In this document: positions 7,723-17,203 of the stretch, piece by piece
How positions within the stretch are numbered: the first letter of the stretch is position 1
Layout of the letters: the number at the start of each line of letters is the position of its first letter
Origin: JBMOLL01 sp049325415
GTDB taxonomy: Bacteria; Bacteroidota; Bacteroidia; Bacteroidales; GCA-2748055
DNA: 26,112 bases
Assembly: GCA_049325415.1 (NCBI GenBank)
Contig: JBMOLL010000146.1
Location: 1-26,112 of the forward strand
Direction of reading: 5' to 3'
Made by a program: the position numbers and the translations under genes
Notes under the pieces: model-generated
What the model saw: the letters and a program-made list of their open reading frames with translations, nothing else
The model's database searches: none
Told to the model about the DNA's origin: nothing

Positions 7723-8706
7723 ATGAAAACAAATATTTTAATCGCAGCGATGCTGACCACCGCGTTAACAGTTAGCGCACAGTCGGCTCACCGGACCACG
7801 AATCCGGACGTAAAAAGAACAGCTTCCACTGAAACCAAAACCGTAAGATCATCCGCCCCAGCCAGGCAAACAACAGTGAGTACTTCCAGGAGCACTGCTC
7901 CTGCGCATACGCAGTCGCAGTCCGTTTCAAAAGCCAGGACTCCGGAAAACAGAACCGTTCAGGTTGACAGGTCCAGGACCGTTGAACAGGAACGTAATCA
8001 GCGCACCAGTGTGCAGCGAGAAGCTGAAAAAAGGAATGTAGAGCCTCAGCGCAACACCCATTCCGGAAACAGCTACAGTGCACCCCGGCAGCAGGTTCAG
8101 TCCAGAACGAACCAGGTAAGCCAGGCACGCAGTGCGAACCAGACGGTTCATACGGGCAAGACCTTTGTTGACCCCAAACCCGGTGAGCATGTCGGAAACC
8201 GGCCTGTTGACAACCACAACGACTGGCATCGCGTATATGTAAATTCGAAGAGCAAGCATTATTATCATAACGATACACGGATGCATGACTACAGGGTTGT
8301 ATATTACCCGCGTTACCACGATGTATTCTGGACCAGGGGGATGCACCGGATGTACCTGTCATATTATCCCTACTATACCGGATGGCACTATAACTACGGT
8401 TACAGAATCCAGACGATCAGCAGTTTTGATGCCGCCTTCAATATCGGTGAGGTAGCGAGGGTCTACGGCAGGGTTTATTCAACCTGGTACAACAGTGAAA
8501 CAGACGATTACCTCCTGTTCTTCGGGGGAGAATATCCATACCAGCACCTCACGGTTATCGTTCCCGGGAATGTTGCAAGGCGATACAGCTGGAGACCGGA
8601 GAAATACTTCCTTGGACAGCATGTGGTTATGACAGGACTGATCACCAGTTTTGAGGGCAAACCTGAAATGGAGATCCGCAGCAAATCACAGTTCAGAGTC
8701 TACTGA
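7723..8706 (+). CDS. secreted low-complexity protein with Tyr/His-rich segment and C-terminal OB-fold-like domain
   Basis: I do not recognise a named family for the whole 327-residue protein. It has a signal peptide (1-20, ending SAQ), then a disordered stretch rich in Ser, Thr, Gln and Arg (about 21-145). Next is a segment unusually rich in Tyr, His and Trp (about 166-231). The last 90 residues (238-327) look like an OB-fold. They run IGEVARVYGRV, then FFGGEYPYQHLTVIVPGN, then FLGQHVVMTGLITSFEGKP ending in EIRSKSQFRV, a pattern seen in nucleic-acid-binding OB domains attached to secreted nucleases. No nuclease catalytic domain is visible. It is monocistronic and ends at the terminator 8726-8759. 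It is probably extracytoplasmic; DNA or cell-wall binding is only a guess. Confidence 0.85.
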   Translation: MKTNILIAAMLTTALTVSAQSAHRTTNPDVKRTASTETKTVRSSAPARQTTVSTSRSTAPAHTQSQSVSKARTPENRTVQVDRSRTVEQERNQRTSVQREAEKRNVEPQRNTHSGNSYSAPRQQVQSRTNQVSQARSANQTVHTGKTFVDPKPGEHVGNRPVDNHNDWHRVYVNSKSKHYYHNDTRMHDYRVVYYPRYHDVFWTRGMHRMYLSYYPYYTGWHYNYGYRIQTISSFDAAFNIGEVARVYGRVYSTWYNSETDDYLLFFGGEYPYQHLTVIVPGNVARRYSWRPEKYFLGQHVVMTGLITSFEGKPEMEIRSKSQFRVY

Positions 8707-8725
8707 TCAGTAAAAAAAGCAAGGC

Positions 8726-8759
8726 AAAGGCTGCCCCAAAAGGGTGGCCTTTCTTTTTT
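8726..8759 (+). terminator. intrinsic terminator after the OB-fold protein gene
   Basis: AAAGGCTGCCC (8726-8736) pairs with GGGTGGCCTTT (8742-8752) over 11 bp with two G-T wobbles around a CAAAA loop, followed by a T-run (8754-8759). On the minus strand the wobbles become C-A mismatches, but the sequence further left ends in a T-run (complement of 8712-8718), so it might also weakly stop transcription from the DUF4249 gene. Confidence 0.85.
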
Positions 8760-8830
8760 GCACCATCAGGGAACATTGGAAGTTCCGGTACAGAAATTTA
8801 TTCAGTGGGGAAAAATCCTACTGTTCTGTA

Positions 8831-9721
8831 TTAAAAGAAGACGAATGCTGAAGCCCTGCTTACCGAATAGGCTACAAAAAAGCCCAGTGCGTCGCCGGAG
8901 ATGTTTGAGCGAACATTGGCCGGGGGACCGCTGAATATGGGAACCGAACCAAAGATCTCACTCCGGGCATCGCTGATAAAATAGTAATATTCTTCGGGAA
9001 TGCTCGACATCTCCAGTGTGACAAAATCACCTGTTTTAACGGATTCATCCGGATCATCGTCGTTCAGGAAGGTAACAGGCAGGGCATACAGGTAATTGCC
9101 ATTAAACAGTTCATCCGACTGCGAAATAAACTCAATCAGGGTATCGGTTAACAGTTCACCATTCCTGAGGATCTTATAGTTATAAAATTGCTGCGAACCG
9201 GGATCCTGAGCAAATAAAAGCACCTGGTGGCCATTGAAAAACGGAGTCTGAAAAGGAATGACCCTGATTGAATCTACGGCTACCGCTTCCGGCATGGTTG
9301 TTTCGGCTTCATAGACTTCTGTTTCTCCATTACCATCGATATCCACATTACTGATCTGAAGGATGTAGCGGGTGCCCGGTTTCCCCCTGAAAGCCACATC
9401 AGGTTTGTATTGTCCGGGATTTTCAGGATCGGGATTAAGGAGGTAAAGCTCATCCCCTGCCCTAAGTTCCACTGTTGCACCGGAAATCACCGGAGCGGGT
9501 GTATTTGAGAAGTAATCAGCAGTGCTGGTCAGTTTAACGGTATGCCTGAGCGAATCGGAGGTGATTTCTCCGTACACTACGAGGCGGGTATAGGTACTGT
9601 CGAGTTTAATATCGATCCTTTCCGTGCAGGCCGGGAAAAGAACTGCGCCCGCAGCAAAAAAAAGTACCAGCATGCCGGGTCCCGGTATAAAGCGGTTCTT
9701 ATATTCAGTTATTCGTCGCAT
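8831..9721 (-). CDS. DUF4249 family lipoprotein
   Basis: This protein of about 296 residues has a hydrophobic N-terminal segment ending at a probable lipobox cysteine (LFPAC, about residue 32), so it is likely anchored in the outer membrane or periplasm. The body matches DUF4249, with a beta-rich start (IDIKLDSTYTRLVVYGEIT) and the segment KPGTRYILQIS. DUF4249 proteins are encoded next to TonB-dependent receptors with carboxypeptidase-like N-terminal domains, which is the case here: the receptor gene stop (9725-9727) directly abuts it. I prefer the ATG at 9721; a GTG at 9724 adds one residue. It is the last gene of the probable operon. A role as surface partner of the receptor is inferred; its ligand is unknown. 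Confidence 0.9.
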   Translation of the reverse strand: MRRITEYKNRFIPGPGMLVLFFAAGAVLFPACTERIDIKLDSTYTRLVVYGEITSDSLRHTVKLTSTADYFSNTPAPVISGATVELRAGDELYLLNPDPENPGQYKPDVAFRGKPGTRYILQISNVDIDGNGETEVYEAETTMPEAVAVDSIRVIPFQTPFFNGHQVLLFAQDPGSQQFYNYKILRNGELLTDTLIEFISQSDELFNGNYLYALPVTFLNDDDPDESVKTGDFVTLEMSSIPEEYYYFISDARSEIFGSVPIFSGPPANVRSNISGDALGFFVAYSVSRASAFVFF

Positions 9722-9724
9722 CAC

Positions 9725-12052
9725 TCAGAAATTAAAGTTGTAGGTCAGTGCCGGTATGATGGAAAACAGGTAGGTCATTTCCGCATAGGTCTGATCGGGA
9801 TTATTGCTATCCTGGACGAAAGATATTGTCCATACATTTTTCCTGGCATAGGCATTGTAGACGGAAAGATTGAGTTCCTGGTAGTATTTCCTGCCGGGTT
9901 TTTTCTTTCCCTGCAAGGTCAGGGAGAGATCGAGACGGTGATAATCGGGCAGGCGGTACTCGTTTCTTCCGGTATATACAGGAAGAATATTGCCAAGGAT
10001 TTCATATCTGCCCGTCGGGAAGGTCACCGGAATACCCGTTGAATAGACCCAGTTGGCAGAAAGAGCCAGTCGGGGCAGGACCTGGTAACTGGCTACCAGG
10101 GAAATATCGTTCGGTTTATCAAAGGGAGCCACATAGGCTACTCCATTGTTGATCTCAGGGAAAAGCCTCTGAGTGCGGGAGCGGGTATAACTGATCCAGC
10201 CGGTAAATTTTTCCCCGGTATATTTTGCATAAAGTTCGACGCCGTAGGACCATGCTTTCCCGATGCGCAGTTCGCCTTCCAGGTAAGGATTAAGCAGCAG
10301 GGAAGCGTGATCAGCAAAATCGATGGAATTATCCATCTTCTTATAATAGACCTCCAGGGAGGTCTCGATCCTGTCATCCAACATATTGCGAAAATAGCCT
10401 GCTGAAACCTGATCGGAAACCTGCGGCCTGACATTCGGGGAAGCCGGGAACCAGATATCAAGCGGGGTGCCGGCAGTTGAATTGGAAGCCATCTGAAGAT
10501 ATTGCCTGGTTCGGCTGTAGCTTGCTTTAATGGCGTTGGCGCCATTGATCCTTAGATTTGCCGCAATCCGGGGTTCAAGTCCGCCATAATGATTAAAGAA
10601 ATCCCCGCGGGAATATACCAGCGAGTCGGTGACCCGGTAGCTGGCGTCGTAGTTATAGACTGTAGCCGGTCCGACGTTGGAAAACAGCGAATACCTTAAG
10701 CCATATCTCAGGGCAAATATCTTTCCGAACTCAGACTCCCCTGAAAAATACACCCCATTCTCCAGCGCATAATTTTCAGGTAGTTCGGTCTCACTGAAAC
10801 TGTTGTCATCACCGGGGGCGGTAATCAATCCTGGCGCTATCCGGTGGTAAAGCGAGGATATGCCGAATTTAAAGGTATGTGCGGGGGTCAAATAGTAGAT
10901 AAAGTCGCCTTTAATCCCCTGATCATCGAGACTCGAATACCAGGTAAAAGCATTGGCTTCGCTATCCGGGGTTCCCAGGTTATAGAAGTAATGGGAAGAG
11001 ATAAGGGTGAAATTGCTGAACAGTTTCTTGGAGAAGAGGTGGTTCCATCTTAGGGTGAAGGTGGAGTTGCCAAAAAACATGGATGCGAATTTATTCCCGA
11101 ACACGTCCTTGCCAGCATAGGCTGAAATGAACAGGCGGTTATTCTCATTGATCGTGAAGTTAAGTTTGCCATTCAGATCATAGAAATACAGTGAGTTATC
11201 CCTGATTCCCGGATCCTTGGCAAAGGGCAGGAATATATCGGCATAGGTTCTTCGTCCGGAGAGCAGGAAAGATGCTTTCTTATCGAACAGAGGGCCTTCG
11301 ACCGTCAGTCGGCTGGAAATGGTTCCAATGCCGCCCGTAACTTCAACATTCCGGTTATTCCCCTCCTTCATGCGCACCTCAAGCAGGGATGAGAGGCGGC
11401 CACCCGAATAAGCGGGGATATCCCCTTTATACAATTTGACATCCTTAATGGCATCGTTGTTAAATACCGAGAAAAAACCCATCAGGTGAGAGGCATTGCT
11501 TACCGGTGCTTCATCGAGCAGGATCAGGTTTTGGTCGGGCGTTCCCCCCCTGACACTGAATCCCGATGATCCTTCGCTGGTAGCCTGCACACCGGGGAGC
11601 ATCTGGATGGCTTTTATCACATCGACTTCACCCATAAAGGCCGGAATCCTTCTGATGGTCTGGATCGGAAGCTGGGCTGTTCCCGTTTCCAGGCGGGTTA
11701 TATTGGCATTACGACCTTCGGCGGTTACAGTTACTTCTTCCAGCGTGCTGGAGCTTTCCTGAAGTTCGAAATCAAAGACCATGTTTTCTCCCAGGCTGAC
11801 AGGTTTGGAAATGCCGGCATAGCCTACATAGGAACAGACAATAGTGTAAAAGCCCGGATTCAGGGAAAGGGAGTAAAAGCCATACTGGTTGGAGATGGTG
11901 CCCGAGCCGGATTCCATCACGGCAAGGCTTGCGCCAATCAGTTCTTCCCCGCTTTTAGCATCCCTCACGTAACCGCTGAGAGTGACTTTCTGAGCCACGG
12001 CTGCTGAAGGTATACTTATATACAGAAAGATAAAAAGGATTTTCCTAAGCAT
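9725..12052 (-). CDS. TonB-dependent outer-membrane receptor with carboxypeptidase-like regulatory domain
   Basis: This 775-residue receptor has a signal peptide (1-20, ending AVAQ), a CarboxypepD_reg-like domain (about 23-106, with SGYVRDAKSGEELIGAS), a plug domain (about 125-235, including MLPGVQATSEGSSGFSVRGG and LILLDEAPV) and a beta-barrel ending in YNFNF, with the terminal aromatic residue typical of outer-membrane proteins. It should import a substrate across the outer membrane using TonB energy. The DUF4249 lipoprotein gene follows without a gap, and the TPR-SpoIIE gene ends 58 bp upstream, so all are probably co-transcribed. There is no SusD partner, so a polysaccharide utilisation locus is unlikely. 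Confidence 0.93.
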   Translation of the reverse strand: MLRKILFIFLYISIPSAAVAQKVTLSGYVRDAKSGEELIGASLAVMESGSGTISNQYGFYSLSLNPGFYTIVCSYVGYAGISKPVSLGENMVFDFELQESSSTLEEVTVTAEGRNANITRLETGTAQLPIQTIRRIPAFMGEVDVIKAIQMLPGVQATSEGSSGFSVRGGTPDQNLILLDEAPVSNASHLMGFFSVFNNDAIKDVKLYKGDIPAYSGGRLSSLLEVRMKEGNNRNVEVTGGIGTISSRLTVEGPLFDKKASFLLSGRRTYADIFLPFAKDPGIRDNSLYFYDLNGKLNFTINENNRLFISAYAGKDVFGNKFASMFFGNSTFTLRWNHLFSKKLFSNFTLISSHYFYNLGTPDSEANAFTWYSSLDDQGIKGDFIYYLTPAHTFKFGISSLYHRIAPGLITAPGDDNSFSETELPENYALENGVYFSGESEFGKIFALRYGLRYSLFSNVGPATVYNYDASYRVTDSLVYSRGDFFNHYGGLEPRIAANLRINGANAIKASYSRTRQYLQMASNSTAGTPLDIWFPASPNVRPQVSDQVSAGYFRNMLDDRIETSLEVYYKKMDNSIDFADHASLLLNPYLEGELRIGKAWSYGVELYAKYTGEKFTGWISYTRSRTQRLFPEINNGVAYVAPFDKPNDISLVASYQVLPRLALSANWVYSTGIPVTFPTGRYEILGNILPVYTGRNEYRLPDYHRLDLSLTLQGKKKPGRKYYQELNLSVYNAYARKNVWTISFVQDSNNPDQTYAEMTYLFSIIPALTYNFNF

Positions 12053-12110
12053 CGTACATCGGTGTTGAAGCTATAACAAACGGAGGGAAAAAATGTTGCC
12101 CATTGCTGAA

Positions 12111-14684
12111 TTATGCCGGGAATCCTGAAAAGGTCACACCAATTACGAGTACATCATCGACCTGTTCCAGGTTACCTTTCCAGTTGTCAAATGCTTTGGC
12201 GAGCATCCTGTGTTGTACATCCATCGGCTTTCCGGAAATCCTCAGGAGCAATTCCTGAAATGGTTTGTATTTCAATTTCTTACCGGATTCTCCCCCAAAC
12301 TGGTCGGCAAATCCATCGGAAAAAATATAGACTGTATCCCCGTTCTTCAGGCTTATCTCATGATGGTTAAAGGGCTTTTCCCCCGACCGGTGGATACCGA
12401 TAGGCATCCTGTCGCCCGGGTAAATAATCAGTTCATTGTCCCTGACCAGATACAAAGGATTGTTTGCCCCGGAAAAACTGAGCATGGCTTTTTCCATATC
12501 CACGATGCAAAGAGCGATATCCATGCCATCCTGGGTCTCTCCTGCCTCTCCTTTCTGTTTCAGTGCCCTGATCACCTGCTCGCGCAGTTTGTTCAGTAGA
12601 TCGGCAGCATTGCTGATGGCAGTGGCTGAGGTAATCTCGTTCAGGAAGGCCGAGCCCAGCATACTCATAAATGCGCCGGGAACACCGTGGCCTGTGCAAT
12701 CGACGGCGGCGAAAGAGATCATCGAAGCTCTTTTTTCTCCCCAGTAGAAATCGCCTGAAACGATATCCTTCGGGCGAAAGAAAACAAAATGCTCAAGACC
12801 CATTTCCCCGATAAACTCCCGGGAAGGCAGGACCGCCTGCTGGATCCGGCTTGCATACTGAATACTGTCGGTAATTGAAATATTCTTTTGTTCAATGATC
12901 GATTTCTGCAGAACGATCTGTTCATTCTGGGTCATAATCTCTTCATTCTTCTGCGCCAGATCAAAGTTCTTTTCTTCAATAAGCTGTTTTTGTCTTTTCA
13001 GTATTGCATTCCTTCTTCGTGCCGAGATCAGGCTTGCCAGTACCAGGAAGACGATCAGGATAGACAGGGCTGCGGTCCAACGGGCGCGCTTCTTGGCTTC
13101 TCTCTCCTTTTCCGCTTCAAGTTCCTGTTGTTTTTTCTCGCTTTTGAGCAGTTCATTCTGATTCTGCAATGCTTTTTCCTCGTTATCTTTCTGGATCAGG
13201 AGGAGATTTTGTATTGCCTTATCCTGTTCAAGGGTTTTAACCTCCTGCTCTCTCATTTCCCTGTTATACTTTTCGCGGTCAAGCTCTATTTTTTGTTGCA
13301 GTCTGTTTTTTTCAGAGCGTTCCAGTTCCCTTTCACTGGTGATCAGCCGCAATTCTTTTTCCCGGTTTTCTGCCTGTGCTCTCAGGTTTTTCAGCATCAG
13401 ATCCTTGACCTCTTCATCGGCGATGCTCAGGCGAAGCTGTTGTTCCGTAGCTTCCAGTGAGCGTTTCATCTGTTCTGTTTTCTCAAGGGATATTTTTTCT
13501 TCCAGCATAATAGAATCCCTGATATTCAGATGTTTCTCATAATATTCCAGGGCCTTTACAAAATCATTCCCTTCTTCAAGGATTTCACTGTAGGTTTTAT
13601 AGCAAAGCTGCTGCCGGTTGCTGTCTTTTCCTTTACCTGCAGAGCTGATACATTCCTGGCAATAATAACCGGCATGGTATGGATCGCTAAGATTTCTGTA
13701 AATCAATGCCAGGGCATGCTCGGCGGCGGCTTTTTCGCTCCAGAGCTTACAGGTTTCTGCCTGATCCTGTGCTTCACGAAGATATTCCAGTGCTTCGTCA
13801 GTAAAACCCATATTCTGGCTGCAAACCGCAAGATTCAGCAGTGTAGACGGTTTATCACAGTCAAGATCCGTGTTGTTTTCCTGAATGGAGAGGGCACGGG
13901 CAAAGGCATCCCTTGCAAAATCGTATTTACCTTGCCTGAACCATAGGTAGCCCAGGTTGTTATAAAGGCCCGACCTCTCCCCTGCCGTACCATTTTCAGA
14001 AAGCCAGGTTCCAAGGTCCAGGTAGGTATTTACGGCGCTGTCATATTCCTGAATACCTGTAAAAACCCTGGCCTTTCCCAGCCCTGTTCGCAAAAGCCCA
14101 TCCCTGTCGGGTACCGCGCTGTATAAACCTGCAGCCTTTCGGTACCAGACCAGTGATGAATCCGGTTCACCGGCCAGATCCAGGTTGCGTGCCGTTTGTT
14201 CTGCCAGGCTGGCTCGCCCGGCTATACGTTCCGGGCCGAGCAGTCTGTATGCTTCTTTTTTATAATCCGCAGCTCTTTCATTTACCCCGAACCCTTCATA
14301 CTTATCTCCAAGAATCTGAAGAATGTGTGATTCATTTTCGTACAGTCGGACCGTATCGTATTGTGCTGCGGCCTTGAGGTAATACCTCAGGGTGTTCTCC
14401 CAGTCGTTCACCTGATCTGAGATCCCGGCAAGCAACTGGTAATTCATTCCGGATAATTCGTGCATTTCACCCGACAGGGAGATGTTTAGAGAAGCCTGAA
14501 TCCGGGCTACTGCATCGAGGAATTGACCCTTTTCTGCCAGGGCCCGGGCTTCTTCATAGCGGGTAATAGCTGTCACCGAATCGGAATCCGGTAAAGGTAT
14601 CTGAACAGCTTTAGCAGGTAAGGCTACAAGCAGGATCAGAATGCAGGCTGCAGGCAGGAACAGCTTATGTCCGGAGGCTTTCAT
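12111..14684 (-). CDS. TPR-containing membrane protein with SpoIIE/PP2C-type phosphatase output domain
   Basis: The protein has 857 residues: signal peptide (about 1-26), tetratricopeptide-like repeats (about 40-390), a long coiled coil (about 395-533), one membrane helix (535-554), a second coiled coil (about 560-605) and a C-terminal SpoIIE/PP2C domain (about 610-855). Candidate metal-binding acidic residues are present in SGDFYW (Asp645), DCTGHGVPGA (Asp662), SDGFADQFGG (Asp790) and VDDV (843-844), so the phosphatase should be active. Such proteins dephosphorylate serine or threonine residues in regulators, for example anti-anti-sigma proteins. Its ATG overlaps the stop of the upstream TonB receptor in a TGATG, which implies translational coupling. 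No anti-sigma or STAS gene is in view, so its target is unknown. Confidence 0.92.
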   Translation of the reverse strand: MKASGHKLFLPAACILILLVALPAKAVQIPLPDSDSVTAITRYEEARALAEKGQFLDAVARIQASLNISLSGEMHELSGMNYQLLAGISDQVNDWENTLRYYLKAAAQYDTVRLYENESHILQILGDKYEGFGVNERAADYKKEAYRLLGPERIAGRASLAEQTARNLDLAGEPDSSLVWYRKAAGLYSAVPDRDGLLRTGLGKARVFTGIQEYDSAVNTYLDLGTWLSENGTAGERSGLYNNLGYLWFRQGKYDFARDAFARALSIQENNTDLDCDKPSTLLNLAVCSQNMGFTDEALEYLREAQDQAETCKLWSEKAAAEHALALIYRNLSDPYHAGYYCQECISSAGKGKDSNRQQLCYKTYSEILEEGNDFVKALEYYEKHLNIRDSIMLEEKISLEKTEQMKRSLEATEQQLRLSIADEEVKDLMLKNLRAQAENREKELRLITSERELERSEKNRLQQKIELDREKYNREMREQEVKTLEQDKAIQNLLLIQKDNEEKALQNQNELLKSEKKQQELEAEKEREAKKRARWTAALSILIVFLVLASLISARRRNAILKRQKQLIEEKNFDLAQKNEEIMTQNEQIVLQKSIIEQKNISITDSIQYASRIQQAVLPSREFIGEMGLEHFVFFRPKDIVSGDFYWGEKRASMISFAAVDCTGHGVPGAFMSMLGSAFLNEITSATAISNAADLLNKLREQVIRALKQKGEAGETQDGMDIALCIVDMEKAMLSFSGANNPLYLVRDNELIIYPGDRMPIGIHRSGEKPFNHHEISLKNGDTVYIFSDGFADQFGGESGKKLKYKPFQELLLRISGKPMDVQHRMLAKAFDNWKGNLEQVDDVLVIGVTFSGFPA

Positions 14685-17059
14685 CAGTTAAGGGTGAAAT
14701 TAATGCCGAAGCGGATATTCCTTCTCAGCTGGGGTGTATAGGGAAGCCGGCCGGTAAGCCACGACATACTGGTTCCCCCGTATTCTTCGTTGAAAACATT
14801 GTTGACCTGCACAAAAGCATGAAGATTTTCATTAAAAATGTAGCTGGCTGTGACATCCATGGTATAAAAACCATCCACATTTTTAAAGAGTTCGTTATAG
14901 ATTTCCTCAAAGGGAATAAGTACCCGGAGCCAGTTGCTTTCCCAGATACTGGAGACACTGATATACAGTTGAGGTGCGGGTTTCATGGAGACCTTCAACT
15001 GACCGTAATGATTCGGGGTGAGGGTGAAATCGCTGAGAAAATCACCGGCGATTTTTATCAGGTCCGGGAATTGCTCGCTGGATTTGGCAAAGGTAAGGCT
15101 TAGTTCAGCATCCAGGTGCACGGATTCGATCAGTTCCCGTGCGAAAAAGGTTGCCTGGATACCGTACAGCCGGGAGATTGCCTCCCTGTTATTTACCCTT
15201 GTGAGAACGGTGCTCGTATCGGTTTCCATATAGGCATTCGGAAGGTTCAGTTCGCTGAGGAGGATATTCTGGTCGAGTACAAGGTTGAAAATCCGGTTAT
15301 AATAAACAGAGATATTCACCATCGAACGGGTCCGGAGTTTCTGGTTCATTCCCATTTCAAAGGAGATATATTTCTCGGGACTAAGCTGAGGATTTGGAAC
15401 GATCTGATAGACAATAGAGGATACATCGGTGAGCGGATAGGCCAGTGACTGGTACGCCATGGATGAGGGGGGCGCTTTGTAGGCATAACCCAGGGAAGAC
15501 CTGAAAGAGGTCCTGTTTGTCATTTTATAGATCCCGGCTATTCTGGGGCTCAGCGAGTTACCATAGAGTGAATTCCGGTCGAAGCGGAGACCGCCCATAA
15601 AGTGGAATTTTTTTATGGTATAGTAGCCCTGTGCAAAAAGAGAAGCGTTACTGAAGGTCAAAGGATTTATTCCGAAATTCCCCATAACGGAATCATTGTA
15701 GCTCACAGACTTTGAAAAAGGTCTGTACAGGCGGGTGTTGAAGGGTGATCCCAGGTAATTGGTTTCAGGCAGGTTACCCGAGTATTGGTAGGAAACACCT
15801 GCAACGACTTCCAGATCGTTCAGGGGCCAGAGTGTGATGAGTTGTTCCAGCAGGAGATCGTTACTGGCAGAATAACGGTAGACCTTATCCATGGCAGGAA
15901 TAAAGGTCACACCCTGACTGGAATTGTTGTCCATTTTGTAGGTAAGGATCTGCGCCTGTGTGGTGGTATTGATCCTGCCACCCCAGTTTTTATTGTAGCT
16001 AAGGGCTGTATTCCTGATCGTCTCTCCCCAGAAGGTCCGCGGATCATTGTACTTGTAAAGGTAGGTCGACTGTCCTAGCGAGCTATGGGTTCTCCTGTAC
16101 ATGTTATTAAAGGAGAAGGTGAAATCCCTGTATTTGAGCCTAAGTCCAAGGCTGTTGCTTTCAGCGGGAAGTTCCTCCATCAGCGGCATGGTAAGTGAAC
16201 CTTCATAATTGGGCGGGTACCAAGTGCGGATAAAATCACCGGGATCAATTCCCGCGTTTTCCAGCAGGTGTTCATTAATCTGGAGGGGCTCATAACGAAT
16301 ACTACCCAGGTTAACCGTTTCCCCCTTACTTTGCAGGTACTGCAGCGGATTATAAACATCTTCATAGCCCTCTTTAACATTCATATCCTGAAAGCCAGTC
16401 TTATTTCCATAAAAGCTGTATTGCAGGATATTTTTATTGGTTCCGGCCTTTCCCCCTGCCATGAAGTCAAAATGCATATATTCGTTCTGCCCGAGACTGA
16501 TATCGCCCATGGCAAAGGTGGCTCTGTCGGCTTCCCGGGTTATAATATTAATCACTCCGGATACCGCATCGGCACCGTATACAGCAGCTGCGGGACCGTA
16601 AATAACCTCAATCCTCTCTGCCTGACGCACAGGTAGCTGCGAGGCGATGGGCATTCCGGAGACAACCGAGGGTTTTACAGGCAGACCATTGATCAGGATC
16701 ATGGTGTAAAGATTGCCAGTGAGCCCCCTGATCTGGAAATTCTCCCCCAGCTGGCCAGAACCCGGCTGGGATACCCTGACGCCTGGCAGGGTTTTAAGGA
16801 TGTCGGTGAGGGAATTATAGTGGTTCATTGTAATTTCCTCACGCGTAATCACATGGATGGTTATCGGAAGGTCATCGACCAGTTTATTGCTTCTCGAAGC
16901 TGAAACAACAAGCTCTTTGACCGTGTCCTTTCTGAACTCCAGGTCGCCGGTACCCAGCCTTTCTCCTCCAATCAGCCTATCTCCACTTTGCTGGGCATTC
17001 AGCGGAGTCAGCATCTTCAGAAGGAAGAATAATATTAAAATGCATTGTATGCGGCTCAT
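14684..17059 (-). CDS. TonB-dependent outer-membrane receptor without N-terminal carboxypeptidase-like domain
   Basis: This receptor of about 791 residues has a signal peptide (MSRIQCILILFF to LNAQ). The plug domain (about 50-170) contains ELVVSASRSNKLVDDLP, ILKTLPGVRVSQPGSGQ, FQIRGLTG and IEVIYGPAAAVYGADAVSGVINIIT, followed by a beta-barrel to the C-terminus. The plug sequence is of the type found in siderophore, cobalamin or colicin-I-like receptors. I chose the ATG at 17059 for the best signal peptide; an ATG at 17068 and a TTG at 17098 are in-frame alternatives. Its stop codon overlaps the start of the TPR-SpoIIE phosphatase, so the two are coupled. The ligand cannot be told from sequence. 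Confidence 0.92.
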   Translation of the reverse strand: MSRIQCILILFFLLKMLTPLNAQQSGDRLIGGERLGTGDLEFRKDTVKELVVSASRSNKLVDDLPITIHVITREEITMNHYNSLTDILKTLPGVRVSQPGSGQLGENFQIRGLTGNLYTMILINGLPVKPSVVSGMPIASQLPVRQAERIEVIYGPAAAVYGADAVSGVINIITREADRATFAMGDISLGQNEYMHFDFMAGGKAGTNKNILQYSFYGNKTGFQDMNVKEGYEDVYNPLQYLQSKGETVNLGSIRYEPLQINEHLLENAGIDPGDFIRTWYPPNYEGSLTMPLMEELPAESNSLGLRLKYRDFTFSFNNMYRRTHSSLGQSTYLYKYNDPRTFWGETIRNTALSYNKNWGGRINTTTQAQILTYKMDNNSSQGVTFIPAMDKVYRYSASNDLLLEQLITLWPLNDLEVVAGVSYQYSGNLPETNYLGSPFNTRLYRPFSKSVSYNDSVMGNFGINPLTFSNASLFAQGYYTIKKFHFMGGLRFDRNSLYGNSLSPRIAGIYKMTNRTSFRSSLGYAYKAPPSSMAYQSLAYPLTDVSSIVYQIVPNPQLSPEKYISFEMGMNQKLRTRSMVNISVYYNRIFNLVLDQNILLSELNLPNAYMETDTSTVLTRVNNREAISRLYGIQATFFARELIESVHLDAELSLTFAKSSEQFPDLIKIAGDFLSDFTLTPNHYGQLKVSMKPAPQLYISVSSIWESNWLRVLIPFEEIYNELFKNVDGFYTMDVTASYIFNENLHAFVQVNNVFNEEYGGTSMSWLTGRLPYTPQLRRNIRFGINFTLN

Positions 17060-17132
17060 CTCAGGCATAAATGTAAATAAAAGAGTGAAGGCGATCAAGA
17101 ATAAACAGTTAAATCCTGACAGAAGGGTATAA

Positions 17133-17157
17133 AACCTGTCCTGATCCTGAACAGGTT
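17133..17157. repeat. inverted repeat upstream of the receptor-phosphatase operon
   Basis: AACCTGT (17133-17139) and ACAGGTT (17151-17157) form a 7-bp inverted repeat with an 11-bp spacer, roughly 75-100 bp upstream of the first gene of the minus-strand operon. The spacing could suit a dimeric repressor or activator, but there is no second copy in the window to support this. Confidence 0.3.
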
Positions 17158-17203
17158 GACATCATTTGGATTATCAATGAAAACAGGCTGATATTTGAAA
17201 ATA

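Noticed and set aside
12888..13460. 190-residue hydrophobic open frame antisense to the SpoIIE protein gene
   Set aside because: It mirrors the Lys/Glu/Gln-rich coiled coil, whose complement naturally reads as Phe/Leu/Ser-rich; no independent start signal is seen.
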